DNA of 64,000 bases, taken from NCBI GenBank assembly GCA_902786365.1, contig CADACD010000012.1, positions 1-64,000 of the forward strand, written 5' to 3'. Of this stretch, positions 26,572 to 35,848 are shown piece by piece. The notes under the pieces are model-generated. The model ran no database searches. It was not told the origin of the DNA and saw nothing but the letters and a program-made list of their open reading frames with translations. The stretch is from an uncultured Lachnospiraceae bacterium (GTDB lineage Bacteria > Bacillota > Clostridia > Lachnospirales > Lachnospiraceae). The number at the start of each line of letters is the position of its first letter. Position 1 is the stretch's first letter. Made by a program: the position numbers and the translations under genes.

Positions 26572-27498
26572 TCAGATACTGTAATCAATAGTGTCAATAT
26601 CATATGGTGTTACCTGGTAAACATAATAATTTAACCAATTCGTATAAAGTGCATTAGAATGTGCTCTCCATGTAAGAAGTGGAGGATTATCCGGATTGTC
26701 ATCTCTGTAATAGTTGTAAGGAACCTGTATATTCATTCCGCGGCTTAAATCTCTTTTATATTCAGTATCAAGCGTAATTCTGTCATATTCCGGATGTCCT
26801 GTGATAAATATCTGTTTGCCCTCTTCTGCCATGATAATGGCCGGTCCTGCTTCTTTTGACTCTGCCAAAACATACAATTCATCATTTGCCCATATATCCT
26901 CAAAAACAGACTCTATATGTCTTGAATGTGGCATCAGAAATACATCATCAAACCCTCTCATCAAAGGTACTTTTCTGTGCAGAACCTCATGTTCAAATAT
27001 TCCAAATCTCTTCTTGTCTATTCGTCTGGTCGGAATACCGTAGTGATAATAAAGCCCTGCCAGTGCACCCCAGCAAATATTAAGAGTCGATGTCACATTC
27101 TTCTTTGTAAATTCCATAATTTCTTTCATCTCTTCCCAATAATCCACTTCTTCAAATGCGAAATCATCAAGTGGTGCACCTGTAATGATAAATCCATCGA
27201 ACTTTTTATGTTTGATGTCATCAAATGTACTGTAAAACTGGTTCAGATGACTTGCCGGCGTATTCTTCGATATATGAGATGCAATGTAGACAAATGTGAC
27301 ATTGACCTGTAAAGGTGTATTTGATAATACTCTAAGTAGCTGTATCTCTGTGTCATGCTTTAACGGCATCAAATTCAATATGGCTATCTCAAGTGGTCTG
27401 ATATCCTGATTGACAGCCCTTTTCTCATCCATAATAAATATATTTTCACTCTTTATAACGGCTTTTGCCGGTAAATCTCCTTTAACTCTGATTGGCAA
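26572..27498 (-). CDS. metA: homoserine O-acyltransferase
   Basis: MetA activates homoserine by O-acylation, the first committed step to methionine. The catalytic Cys142 (NICWGA), His235-type region (ITGHPEYD) and Glu (PEYDR) are present, and 308 aa matches the family. The start is a TTG at 27498 with GAGGTGG 6 nt upstream, agreeing with the usual MPIRV N-terminus. Residue 111, which sets the acyl donor (Gly for succinyl-CoA, Glu for acetyl-CoA), is Asp in GAPLDDF. The annotation as succinyl- or acetyltransferase is therefore open, although the following FEEVDYWEE resembles acetyl-type enzymes. It has its own promoter and no SAM riboswitch was seen. Confidence 0.92.
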   Translation of the reverse strand: MPIRVKGDLPAKAVIKSENIFIMDEKRAVNQDIRPLEIAILNLMPLKHDTEIQLLRVLSNTPLQVNVTFVYIASHISKNTPASHLNQFYSTFDDIKHKKFDGFIITGAPLDDFAFEEVDYWEEMKEIMEFTKKNVTSTLNICWGALAGLYYHYGIPTRRIDKKRFGIFEHEVLHRKVPLMRGFDDVFLMPHSRHIESVFEDIWANDELYVLAESKEAGPAIIMAEEGKQIFITGHPEYDRITLDTEYKRDLSRGMNIQVPYNYYRDDNPDNPPLLTWRAHSNALYTNWLNYYVYQVTPYDIDTIDYSI

Positions 27499-27614
27499 TT
27501 TTATCCACCTCTTTTATTATTTTTTTGTATATGTTTTGACTATTTTCTTATTTACAGCAGCAATTATATTCTTATTTTATACTATTGCTTAAGACATTCT
27601 GATAATATTTGCTC

Positions 27615-27643
27615 ATTATAATACAAATCAGTCCCTTTTTCAA
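27615..27643 (-). promoter_or_regulatory. promoter of metA
   Basis: TTGAAA (-35, 27638-27643) and TATAAT (-10, 27615-27620) are 17 bp apart on the minus strand. The leader of about 110 nt shows no S-box or T-box features. Confidence 0.7.
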
Positions 27644-27721
27644 TACCTGTCATTTATGCGATACTAATTAATTGCTATTTCTACTGTCTTTCACAATTGT
27701 CCCTCGCATGTATTTCATACT

Positions 27722-29734
27722 CTACTCTGTGCTTTTTTCAATTCCTGCCAAAGTCATAAATTCATCTTCTGTAATGATACTCACTCCTAATTCTTTTGCT
27801 TTTTTGTTTTTTGAGGATTGAGACGCTGCATCATTATTGATGAGATAATCTGTCTTTTTCGTAACGGAACCTGTAACTTTGCCACCCATTTTTTCAATTA
27901 CCTGCTTTACCTCATCTCTATTTGCAAAATGATTAACGGAACCTGTAATAACAAATGTTTTTCCACTGATATTGTCATTTTGTACATCTTCACTTTCCTC
28001 ATTCACAATCGTAAGCTCTGCCATGAGATTATGATATTCCTGCATATTTTTGTCATCTTTAAAATATTCTATCAGAGAATCTGCAATAATATCTCCAACG
28101 CCATCTATCGCCATAAGCTCTTGTCTGTCGGCAGCTAATAATTTTTCCAAATCATTCCCAAAAGCTTTACATATCATCTTTGCATTTGTCACACCGATGT
28201 TTAAAATACCAAGTCCGTAAATCACTCTATAACTCTCTGTTGTTCTCGACTTATCAATTGATGTAATAAATTTATCAAAAGATCTCTGCCCAAATCCTTT
28301 TGTACCGACTATCTCCTCTTCATATCGGGACAGCTTGTAAATGTCTGCGTATTCCCTGATATATCCACTGTCTACAAACTTTTCCATTGTCTCTTCGGAC
28401 ATTCCCTCAATATTCATTGCATTTCTGCTAGCAAAATGAGTGTATCTCTTTACTTTCTTCGCCGGACATTCCTTATTCACACAGTACAGAAACTTAAATC
28501 CGTTATCCTCTTTTATGATGGTATCCTCTCCACAGACCGGACACTCTCTCGGAACAGTTTTTAGTCCGCTCCTCGTATGATTTTCGGCAATCTGAGGTAT
28601 TATCATATTTGCCTTATACACTTCAATTGTATCACCAATTCCAAGCTCTAAGCCTTCTGCAACACTGACATTGTGAATACTCGCCCTTGTCACTGTCGTT
28701 CCCTCAAGTTCCACTGGTTCAAAAATCGCAACCGGATTAATCAGTCCTGTTCTTGAGGCACTCCATTCAATTTCCGTCAGTGTTGTTTTTGCTGTCTCAT
28801 CTTTCCATTTAAACGCTATGCCGTTCCTTGGAAACTTTGCTGTTCTTCCAAGTGAATTTCCATATGCAATATCATCAAACATCAGTACAAGGCCATCTGA
28901 TGGAAAATCATTCTCTTTTATTGCCTGTGCAAAGTACTCCACCCTCTCTGCCATATCATCTGATGTCACCTTGTAATGCTCCACAATCTCAAAACCCTGC
29001 TTTTTTAACCATTCAAACTGGCCCATAATGGAATTACCAAAATCAACTCCGTCAGCCTTAATAAGTGCAAATGCAAAGAAATTCACATTTCTCTTTGCAG
29101 TGATTTCATTGCTTAACTGTCTTACAGAACCTGAACATAAATTTCTCGGATTTTTATATTTCGCATCCACATCTTCAATACTTTCATTGATTTTTTCAAA
29201 ATCTGAATATTTAATCACTGCTTCCCCTCGCAGTACTAATTCTCCTTTGTACGGAATAGTAAGCGGAATGTTCCTAAACACCTTTGCATTATTTGTGATT
29301 ACTTCCCCTATCTCACCGTTTCCACGCGTGACTGCTTTTAACAGCTCTCCATTATGATAGGTGAGAACAACTGTGAGCCCGTCCAATTTCCATGAAATCA
29401 CACCATCATATCCTCTGATAAAATCTGCCAAAACCTCAACTTCTTTTGTCTTATCAAGACTGAGCATAGGCGATTCATGACGCTCTTTTGGAAGCTCACT
29501 TAGCACCTCATATCCTACATTGACAGTAGGACTGTTCGACATAATAAAACCAGTTATTTTCTCTAGCTCTAAAAGCTCATCATACAGCTTGTCATATTCA
29601 AAGTTCGACATAATCTCATTTCCATCTTGATAATAAGCCTTCGAGGCCTTATTTAAAATGGAAACAAGCTCTTTAATTCTGTTTACTTTATCATTTTCAA
29701 TATCTTCTTTGATACCTGAAATATTTTCACTCAT
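27722..29734 (-). CDS. ligA: NAD-dependent DNA ligase
   Basis: LigA seals nicks in replication and repair using NAD. The adenylated Lys is in SWKLDG near residue 110. The order then is OB fold, a four-Cys zinc finger (CPVCGED ... CVNKECPAK), helix-hairpin-helix repeats and a C-terminal BRCT domain (GKTFVITGSVNHF). About 670 aa is the normal size. The ATG at 29734 is preferred because GGAGGAG lies about 10 nt upstream; the frame extends seven codons further to an ATG without a ribosome binding site. Confidence 0.95.
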   Translation of the reverse strand: MSENISGIKEDIENDKVNRIKELVSILNKASKAYYQDGNEIMSNFEYDKLYDELLELEKITGFIMSNSPTVNVGYEVLSELPKERHESPMLSLDKTKEVEVLADFIRGYDGVISWKLDGLTVVLTYHNGELLKAVTRGNGEIGEVITNNAKVFRNIPLTIPYKGELVLRGEAVIKYSDFEKINESIEDVDAKYKNPRNLCSGSVRQLSNEITAKRNVNFFAFALIKADGVDFGNSIMGQFEWLKKQGFEIVEHYKVTSDDMAERVEYFAQAIKENDFPSDGLVLMFDDIAYGNSLGRTAKFPRNGIAFKWKDETAKTTLTEIEWSASRTGLINPVAIFEPVELEGTTVTRASIHNVSVAEGLELGIGDTIEVYKANMIIPQIAENHTRSGLKTVPRECPVCGEDTIIKEDNGFKFLYCVNKECPAKKVKRYTHFASRNAMNIEGMSEETMEKFVDSGYIREYADIYKLSRYEEEIVGTKGFGQRSFDKFITSIDKSRTTESYRVIYGLGILNIGVTNAKMICKAFGNDLEKLLAADRQELMAIDGVGDIIADSLIEYFKDDKNMQEYHNLMAELTIVNEESEDVQNDNISGKTFVITGSVNHFANRDEVKQVIEKMGGKVTGSVTKKTDYLINNDAASQSSKNKKAKELGVSIITEDEFMTLAGIEKSTE

Positions 29735-29767
29735 ATATATATCTTTCTCCTCCATTGTGTCTGTCTC

Positions 29768-30511
29768 TTATCTCCTCACAGCTTTCATCATTTCTTTCAA
29801 TTCATCATCCGTCACTTTTCTATATGTCCCCTCTTTTAAATCATCAAGCATAATATTCATAATTCTAATACGTTTTAATTTGACAACTTTATAAGATAAT
29901 GCCTTGCACATTCTTCGAATCTGTCTATTTAATCCTTGTGTCAAAATGATATCAAATGTATCATCATCTATTTTTCTGACCTTACACTTTTTTGTAATGG
30001 TTTCTAATATTTCTACACCATTACTCATTTTTTGGATAAATTCATCTGTAATCTTTTTATTCACCTTTACAATATATTCTTTTTCATGGCTGTTGACCGA
30101 TTTGGCTATCTTATTGGCAAGGTCGCCATCGTTTGTCAATAATAAGAGCCCGCATGAATTTTTATCAAGTCTTCCTATATAAAAAAGTTTCTTATCATAG
30201 TGAATATAATCGATTACATTGTCCGGATTGTTTTTATCTGTTGTACATTCTATTCCCTCCGGTTTGTTGAATGCAAGCATAATTAATTCTTCCTGAATAT
30301 GAAGCTGCTTTCCTTTATATACAACTTTATCCCCCTTATATACACGCTGTCCCATGACTGCAGCAGCACCATTAATTGTTATCAGTCCATCTGCAATCAG
30401 TTTGTCTGCTTCACGCCTTGAACAGACTCCTGCATCACTTAAATACTTGTTAAGCCGAAGACCGCTTTCAAGGTGCAAATCATCTTTTATCATCATTTTT
30501 TTTAAACTCAT
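29768..30511 (-). CDS. rluF: 23S rRNA pseudouridine synthase, RluF/RsuA family
   Basis: An S4 RNA-binding domain (LRLNKYLSDAGVCSRREAD) leads into the RsuA-family catalytic domain, with the catalytic Asp in GRLDKNSCGLLLLTNDGD and the NRQIRRM motif. The loop sequence is closest to RluF-type enzymes, which modify U2604 of 23S rRNA; the exact target is inferred. The start is placed at 30511 because GGAG is 5 nt upstream, while the longer frame to 30541 has none. It lies between metH and ligA, all on the minus strand. Confidence 0.85.
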   Translation of the reverse strand: MSLKKMMIKDDLHLESGLRLNKYLSDAGVCSRREADKLIADGLITINGAAAVMGQRVYKGDKVVYKGKQLHIQEELIMLAFNKPEGIECTTDKNNPDNVIDYIHYDKKLFYIGRLDKNSCGLLLLTNDGDLANKIAKSVNSHEKEYIVKVNKKITDEFIQKMSNGVEILETITKKCKVRKIDDDTFDIILTQGLNRQIRRMCKALSYKVVKLKRIRIMNIMLDDLKEGTYRKVTDDELKEMMKAVRR

Positions 30512-30559
30512 AAAAACTCCATTTTTAGTTAAACTATGCATATCGCTAAATAGCTATTA

Positions 30560-30574
30560 TTTTGCTCGTTAACT
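30560..30574. repeat. fragment of the cloverleaf-like repeat at the metH 3' end
   Basis: TTTTGCTCGTTAACT is identical to positions 6-20 of the element at the window start. The metH stop codon (30573-30575) overlaps its end. Confidence 0.5.
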
Positions 30575-32990
30575 ATCCGAATATACTCTTAGCAATATCT
30601 ACCGATTCCTTTGCATCTTTGGCATAGAAATCTGCGCCTATCTTTTCGGCATAATCTGGTGTGAGAACTGCGCCTCCAACCATTACCTTACAGTCAAGAT
30701 TGTTTTCTCTTAAAAGCTTAATTGTCTCTTCCATTGATACAAGTGTCGTTGTCATCAGTGCTGATAGCCCTACCAGTTTTATATCATTATCTCTCACTGC
30801 ATCGACAACTGCCTGATAGTCTACATCTTTTCCCAAATCTATCACATTATAGCCATAATTCTCCAACAAAACTTTTACAATATTTTTACCAATATCATGT
30901 ATGTCACCCTTTACTGTTGCAAGAACAATACTTCCCTTACTCACTGCCTGTCCGTTTTTCTTATTCATTTCCTCTTTGATAACGCCAAAAGCGGCCTGTG
31001 CAACATCTGCCGCCATAATCAGCTGTGGCAAAAATAATGTACCTTTTTCAAATTCTGCTCCGACCTTATCGAGTGAAGGAATCAGATGGTTATTGATAAT
31101 CTCCATCGAATCCATTTTCTCAAGCATTTCTTTTGTAATTCTTGCCCCATCGTTTTTGAGGCCATGTTCAATCGCAAACTCAAGTGTATTATCCTCTGCT
31201 TTTGCTCCTCCACCGGCTGCACTGCTGCCTGCTTGTGCCTCCTTGGACTTTGGAGCTTTTGTAGGGAACATATACTGCAAAACATTATTGTAGGACTGGA
31301 TATAATCCACTGAATTTTTGTCATGTCCTGCAAGGACTCTGTAAGCCATTACTGTTCCTGACATGGCAGCAACATTCGGATTAATAATTGGAAGATCAAG
31401 TCCGTTTGTTAATGCCATTGCCAAAAATGTATGATTGACAAGTTCTCTGCCAGGAAGTCCGAATGAAATATTGGATACTCCAAGCACTGTCTTTAGTCCA
31501 AGCTCATGCTTTACCCGATAAACTGCATTTAACGTTTCCATAACACCATCCTGCTCTGCGGATGCTGTCAATGTAAGGCAGTCAATGTAGACATCTTCCT
31601 TTTTAATTCCTATTTTCAGTGCTGCCTCTAAAATCTTCTTTGCAATCTTAAATCTATCTTCTGCTTTCTTTGGTATTCCGTTTTCATCAAGTGTCAGTCC
31701 GACAACTGCCGCACCATATTTCTTTACAAGAGGAAGAACTGTCTCTAATGATTTCTGTTCTCCGTTAACAGAATTGACAATAGGCTTGCCATTATATACC
31801 CTCAGTGCTGCCTCCATTACCTCAGGAATTGTGGAGTCGAGCTGTAACGGACATTCATTGATACTCTGTATCGCTTTGACAGCTTTTATCATCATCTGCT
31901 TTTCATCCACTCCCGGAAGTCCGACATTGACATCAAGTATCTCGGCTCCGGCATTTGTCTGCTCTATCGCCTGATTTAAAATATAATCAATATCATTATT
32001 AAGGAGTGCCTCCTTAAACTTTTTCTTTCCTGTAGGATTAATTCTCTCACCGATAATTCTCGGCTGGTTAATGATAACCGTCTCAGTAGCGGAACATATC
32101 GCTGCCTGATGAACTGCAGGTATATCTGTTCTTTTTAAATTTTTGAATTCCTCACTTAATTCTTTAATATAAGCAGGTGATGTACCACAACATCCTCCCA
32201 CAATTTTTACACCATATTTTGCAAACTCTGCCATTTGTTTTGCAAAATCTTTTGGTCCGACATTATATGTGTTGGTGACAGGATCCGGAAGTCCCGCATT
32301 TGGCTTGACAATAATTGGTGTATCTGTATAGCCTGCAAGTTCTTTCACAACCGGATACAAATCTACCGGTCCTAGTGAACAGTTAATACCCATTGCATCA
32401 ACTCCAAGACCGTCAAGTGTGAGTGCCATATTAGAAATTCCACACCCTGTAAAGGTTCTGTGATTCATCTCAAATGTCATGGTACATGCGATAGGAAGAT
32501 TTGTATTTTCCTTTGCAGCAAGTACCGCAGCTTTCAACTCATATAAGTCTGTCTGTGTCTCAAAGACAACCAAATCTGCATCCTGTCCTGCTATCAGTTC
32601 CTCCTTGTATATTTCATATGCTTCTTCAAATGTTAACGTTCCCGTAGGCTCTAAGAGCTGACCTATCGGACCAATGTCAAGTGCTACAAGTGTATCCGTA
32701 CCCTCACATGCCTTTCTTGCATTTCTGATTCCTGCTTTTATCACCTCATCAACAGTATGTCCACAATTTTTTAACTTGTACGAATTGGCACTAAATGTAT
32801 TGGCATATATAATATCTGTACCTGCATCAATATACTGTTTATGAATATCAATAATCCACTCCGGTTTTTCTATATTTAAAAGTTCAGGTATCGCACCCAT
32901 CTTCATTCCTTTTGCCTGAAGCATAGTTCCCATTGCTCCATCGAAAAAAACGAATTCTCTTTCCTTTAATAATTTTCTAAAATCTGCCAT
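30573..32990 (-). CDS. metH: cobalamin-dependent methionine synthase (lacks activation domain)
   Basis: This enzyme methylates homocysteine from methyltetrahydrofolate via B12. The homocysteine module (1 to about 290) has zinc Cys in GINCSLGP and GGCCGTSP. The pterin module begins near IIGERINPTGKKKF (about 310-570), and the B12 module ends the protein with the cobalt-ligating His in GDIHDIGKN. At about 805 aa it lacks the SAM-dependent reactivation domain of E. coli MetH (about 1,200 aa); that domain is supplied by the separate gene just upstream. ATG 32990 has AAAGGA 9 nt before it; a nearer-upstream ATG overlaps the preceding stop. Confidence 0.95.
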   Translation of the reverse strand: MADFRKLLKEREFVFFDGAMGTMLQAKGMKMGAIPELLNIEKPEWIIDIHKQYIDAGTDIIYANTFSANSYKLKNCGHTVDEVIKAGIRNARKACEGTDTLVALDIGPIGQLLEPTGTLTFEEAYEIYKEELIAGQDADLVVFETQTDLYELKAAVLAAKENTNLPIACTMTFEMNHRTFTGCGISNMALTLDGLGVDAMGINCSLGPVDLYPVVKELAGYTDTPIIVKPNAGLPDPVTNTYNVGPKDFAKQMAEFAKYGVKIVGGCCGTSPAYIKELSEEFKNLKRTDIPAVHQAAICSATETVIINQPRIIGERINPTGKKKFKEALLNNDIDYILNQAIEQTNAGAEILDVNVGLPGVDEKQMMIKAVKAIQSINECPLQLDSTIPEVMEAALRVYNGKPIVNSVNGEQKSLETVLPLVKKYGAAVVGLTLDENGIPKKAEDRFKIAKKILEAALKIGIKKEDVYIDCLTLTASAEQDGVMETLNAVYRVKHELGLKTVLGVSNISFGLPGRELVNHTFLAMALTNGLDLPIINPNVAAMSGTVMAYRVLAGHDKNSVDYIQSYNNVLQYMFPTKAPKSKEAQAGSSAAGGGAKAEDNTLEFAIEHGLKNDGARITKEMLEKMDSMEIINNHLIPSLDKVGAEFEKGTLFLPQLIMAADVAQAAFGVIKEEMNKKNGQAVSKGSIVLATVKGDIHDIGKNIVKVLLENYGYNVIDLGKDVDYQAVVDAVRDNDIKLVGLSALMTTTLVSMEETIKLLRENNLDCKVMVGGAVLTPDYAEKIGADFYAKDAKESVDIAKSIFG

Positions 32991-33004
32991 AATATTTAGT
33001 CCTT

Positions 33005-33694
33005 TCATTCACTCTTTTTGCAGCTTGTTCCATTCTTTCTGAAATTACATGTATCTTTTAAATTACAGTGATCACATGATTTTTTTCCATGTACTTCCAC
33101 TTTTGATAAACCTATCACACATGTTACAGATTTTCTCGGAGTCAGTATAAAGCTTTCTGTTGCACATACTCCAATTCTCTTGCCCGCATCAAGCGTCTCT
33201 AATAAACTTTTCTGTGTCGCAAGCGGAAAATCTCCATATCCGACTCCAAACCTCCATGTATGATGATATCCCTCAAACTCCTGCAAGATGATACGCTCCA
33301 CTTCATCACATACCTGTTCGATTGCCGCATTAGCAAGTGCATCTAAAACCAAAGCATTTACCATATTGGCCAGTTCATTCCTTCTTAAAAGTGTATCAAC
33401 ATCACCTGATAGTGTTGCACACATGATAATGGCTTTTTCACAGCCTTGCAGATGCTCTTTGATGGAACTTCCCTTTAATTCGAGGCTTGCACCATTCAGA
33501 CAGACATTTTCATTTGTAAAGTCCAAATCAAAAACCTTATAAACATACCTTGGCTTTATCACTTTAAGCAAATCCTGCTCACACTGCAGAATAATCTTTG
33601 TCATATTCACATCAGGAAGTGTATCTTTATATCCCATATACCTGATTGCTTCACTTTTATCAATATTTTTTATCTCTATTTCATTGTTTATCAT
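33005..33694 (-). CDS. methionine synthase activation-domain protein
   Basis: The 229-aa protein matches the SAM-binding reactivation domain of MetH, here as a free polypeptide, a common arrangement in Clostridia. The substrate loop RFGVGYGDFPL (about 150) and the middle segment IMCATLSGDVD are typical. It would reduce and methylate inactive cob(II)alamin on MetH. The C-terminus adds a short Cys-rich segment (CDHC, DTC, GTSC, about 208-225) that could bind a metal or Fe-S cluster. The genes are almost contiguous, so coupling is likely. Confidence 0.88.
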   Translation of the reverse strand: MINNEIEIKNIDKSEAIRYMGYKDTLPDVNMTKIILQCEQDLLKVIKPRYVYKVFDLDFTNENVCLNGASLELKGSSIKEHLQGCEKAIIMCATLSGDVDTLLRRNELANMVNALVLDALANAAIEQVCDEVERIILQEFEGYHHTWRFGVGYGDFPLATQKSLLETLDAGKRIGVCATESFILTPRKSVTCVIGLSKVEVHGKKSCDHCNLKDTCNFRKNGTSCKKSE

Positions 33695-33764
33695 CTATTT
33701 CACCAAACTTTAATAAGAATACTATGAATTATAACTGTACAACCAATTCTACCACAAAATGTAC

Positions 33765-33902
33765 TCAATTACAAAATAAATTGTATCCTAAAATAATACA
33801 TACAAATATAAAAAGAATTGAACAGAAACTTACGCCTAAATATAAGCCTATTGCAATTCCAATTGCCACCCAAAACAAAATAAAACCGCAAATTCTGCGC
33901 AT
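33765..33902 (-). CDS. small two-helix membrane protein beside ytfJ
   Basis: A 46-codon frame from ATG 33902 has GGAG 6 nt upstream and ends with TGA. The 45-aa product begins MRRICGFILFW and forms two hydrophobic segments (about 5-21 and 27-42) split by a short loop, with four Cys in total. I recall similar short proteins near ytfJ in other Lachnospiraceae, but no function is known. It lies 73 bp after the ytfJ stop on the same strand. The remainder of the 33695-33975 gap is AT-rich with no other feature. Confidence 0.65.
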   Translation of the reverse strand: MRRICGFILFWVAIGIAIGLYLGVSFCSILFIFVCIILGYNLFCN

Positions 33903-33975
33903 ACAATACTCCAAATTATTCTTTGTATATAATATGCCGGAACTTGCGATTTTACCATTAATTGTTTCAATTATA

Positions 33976-34368
33976 CTAATTGTCTACAGAAATTTCCTGT
34001 TCGTCATCTGAATTATCTTCATCCTCAGATCCCTTCTTTGTGAACTTATCAATCAAGCCCGGAACCATATCAAGTATCTTTGTCATTCCATCCTGTTCCT
34101 TAATATTGACAAGCTTTGGAACGCCATCTTTAATAACAAGCACCGCACTAGGTGACATCTTTCCACCCATACCGCCGCCACCATTATTCTTCTTTTCATC
34201 ATTCGCTGCTCCTGCTGCAACACCAAATGATACATCTACCAGTGGTAAAACAATTGTTCCGTCAATCGATATTGCATCACCGACAACTGTCTTTGTAGTA
34301 ACAAAACTTTCCATCCCCTTAAATAATGATTCAACTGTATTGTCGAATGTATTCCTATTTTCTGCCAT
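33976..34368 (-). CDS. ytfJ: YtfJ/GerW family sporulation protein
   Basis: The 130-aa protein has the GerW/YtfJ layout: an N-terminal helix (VESLFKGMESFV), a beta-rich core, a Gly-rich loop (NNGGGGMGGKMSPSA) and a conserved end LDMVPGLIDKF, then an acidic tail. In Bacillus YtfJ is made in the forespore and aids germination. It follows the DUF2953 gene, as in Bacillus (ytfI-ytfJ), which supports both calls. Confidence 0.88.
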   Translation of the reverse strand: MAENRNTFDNTVESLFKGMESFVTTKTVVGDAISIDGTIVLPLVDVSFGVAAGAANDEKKNNGGGGMGGKMSPSAVLVIKDGVPKLVNIKEQDGMTKILDMVPGLIDKFTKKGSEDEDNSDDEQEISVDN

Positions 34369-34412
34369 GTCTCAACCTATGCACACCTGCATTTTTCCTT
34401 TCCTATTTTTGT

Positions 34413-35444
34413 TTATTTATTTTTTGAATCAAATTCTTTTTTTCTTTGAAGCAGCTTCTTAAATTCACTATTCCGATATATTCTGACAGCCACAATGACA
34501 AAATAATAAATCTGCATTCTTCCTTTCATCTCTATATCAGTTTCAAATACCTTATTGTCAAAATCAGCATATATATTCAGATTCTCTTTCCCACCCCTTA
34601 ACACTGCATATACCACTCCAAGAACTCTTCCCGTGTTATATGCATCATCAAATCCAAATCTGATATATCCTTTTACCTTTTTGGGACTTATATGATTTAA
34701 TACTTTTTTCAGCTGCCCCTTCACAAATTCAAAGGTAAGTTTTGTATTGTCATCTTTGATAAATTCCTTAATACTGTCTGCTTTCTCTTTTAACTTTCCT
34801 GCTTTTTCTTTGAGATTACCGATATTCTCTTTCGCTTTTTTTATTTTACCATAAATGTTGTGAAATTGATATTGAATTTTGCTAATAATTTGAGTAATTT
34901 TATTTTTTATTTTGTTTTCATCATTTTGCTCAGCAGCGTCTGCCCCTAATTCATTATTTCCATTTTCTCCTTTTTCATGAATCCGATTTGTTCCATTATC
35001 AAAATCATCCATAAAGTTACTCTCAATGATTTCAACTTCATCCTCATCATATTCGGCTGTCTGCAGTTCTGTACCATTTTTTTCTTTCTTTTTATCGTTA
35101 AATCGCTTTTTACTATTTTTTTTATTTTCTGCTGTATTTTCACCGGACTTACTATCATCTTTTCCTTTTATTCTGTCAAACAGATTAGTTTTGAAACCAC
35201 ATATCCTCAGTTCAGTGTCTATTTTCTTTTCTTTATAAAATACACTTAAGCTTATTATATGCAGAAGATATGTTACTTTTACCTTTGCGCTTAGGTCTTT
35301 TCCATTACTTTCATTACATCTGATAAAAGCACCATACCTGATAGGAACAAATAAAACACATGCCAATATAAGCAGAATAAGCCCTACGATAACAAGCAAT
35401 ACTATTCCTATTATTTTTAAAATTGTAAGCAATATATGTAACAT
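34413..35444 (-). CDS. DUF2953 (YtfI-like) membrane protein
   Basis: The 343-aa protein has one N-terminal membrane helix (about 4-32) followed by IRYGAF and a beta-rich region. It then has a highly charged, low-complexity middle (about 95-180, Lys/Glu/Asn/Asp) and a predicted coiled coil with repeated KEKA units (about 200-235). The C-terminal DUF2953 signature region includes GYIRFGFDDAYNTGRVLGV. DUF2953 proteins pair with GerW-family proteins in spore formers; their molecular role is not known. Confidence 0.85.
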   Translation of the reverse strand: MLHILLTILKIIGIVLLVIVGLILLILACVLFVPIRYGAFIRCNESNGKDLSAKVKVTYLLHIISLSVFYKEKKIDTELRICGFKTNLFDRIKGKDDSKSGENTAENKKNSKKRFNDKKKEKNGTELQTAEYDEDEVEIIESNFMDDFDNGTNRIHEKGENGNNELGADAAEQNDENKIKNKITQIISKIQYQFHNIYGKIKKAKENIGNLKEKAGKLKEKADSIKEFIKDDNTKLTFEFVKGQLKKVLNHISPKKVKGYIRFGFDDAYNTGRVLGVVYAVLRGGKENLNIYADFDNKVFETDIEMKGRMQIYYFVIVAVRIYRNSEFKKLLQRKKEFDSKNK

Positions 35445-35473
35445 GCATTTACTTCCTTACTTTCATACTATAA

Positions 35474-35782
35474 TTAATTATCTATCATTTTTTTTACAAG
35501 GAACTGTCCTGTCTTATTGTAACAGTCCATAATAATCTCCTGCATAACAAGAAAAGCCTCGTCTCTGCCAAGCCCTATACCAATAACTGTCATATCCAGT
35601 TTTCTGTAATGTTTCTGCATTAATATATAAGATGGATATATCTCAAGTGAGTTCTTTTCGTTCAGTGGCAGAGTAATCAGATATGTCCCAATCTGTGGTT
35701 TGTTTAACTTTGTACGCATGATAATTTTATGTTTTCTCTTTTTAGCATTCTCTCCAACATAAAGATTATTATACCATTTCAT
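35474..35782 (-). CDS. conserved protein of unknown function (102 aa)
   Basis: A small soluble protein starting MKWYNNLYVGE, basic at the N-terminus, with an alternating beta/alpha pattern and a central IGIGLGRDEAF segment. I know no domain name for it. It appears to be a conserved protein in Lachnospiraceae genomes rather than a spurious frame, since it ends and begins cleanly between its neighbours. It lies 29 bp upstream of the DUF2953 gene on the same strand, so it may share the ytfJ transcript. Confidence 0.6.
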   Translation of the reverse strand: MKWYNNLYVGENAKKRKHKIIMRTKLNKPQIGTYLITLPLNEKNSLEIYPSYILMQKHYRKLDMTVIGIGLGRDEAFLVMQEIIMDCYNKTGQFLVKKMIDN

Positions 35783-35848
35783 ACCATAAACCTCAATTCT
35801 ATATTTTTAAAATATTGCTACTATTCACAGATATTTTCTACAACCACA

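Noticed and set aside
27499-27721. A SAM riboswitch or T-box before metA
   Set aside because: The leader shows a simple promoter and about 110 nt without the S-box core, K-turn or T-box GGTGG motifs.
33695-33975. A riboswitch ahead of the MetH activation gene
   Set aside because: The gap is AT-rich with no cobalamin or SAM aptamer pattern; it contains the 45-aa small gene instead.
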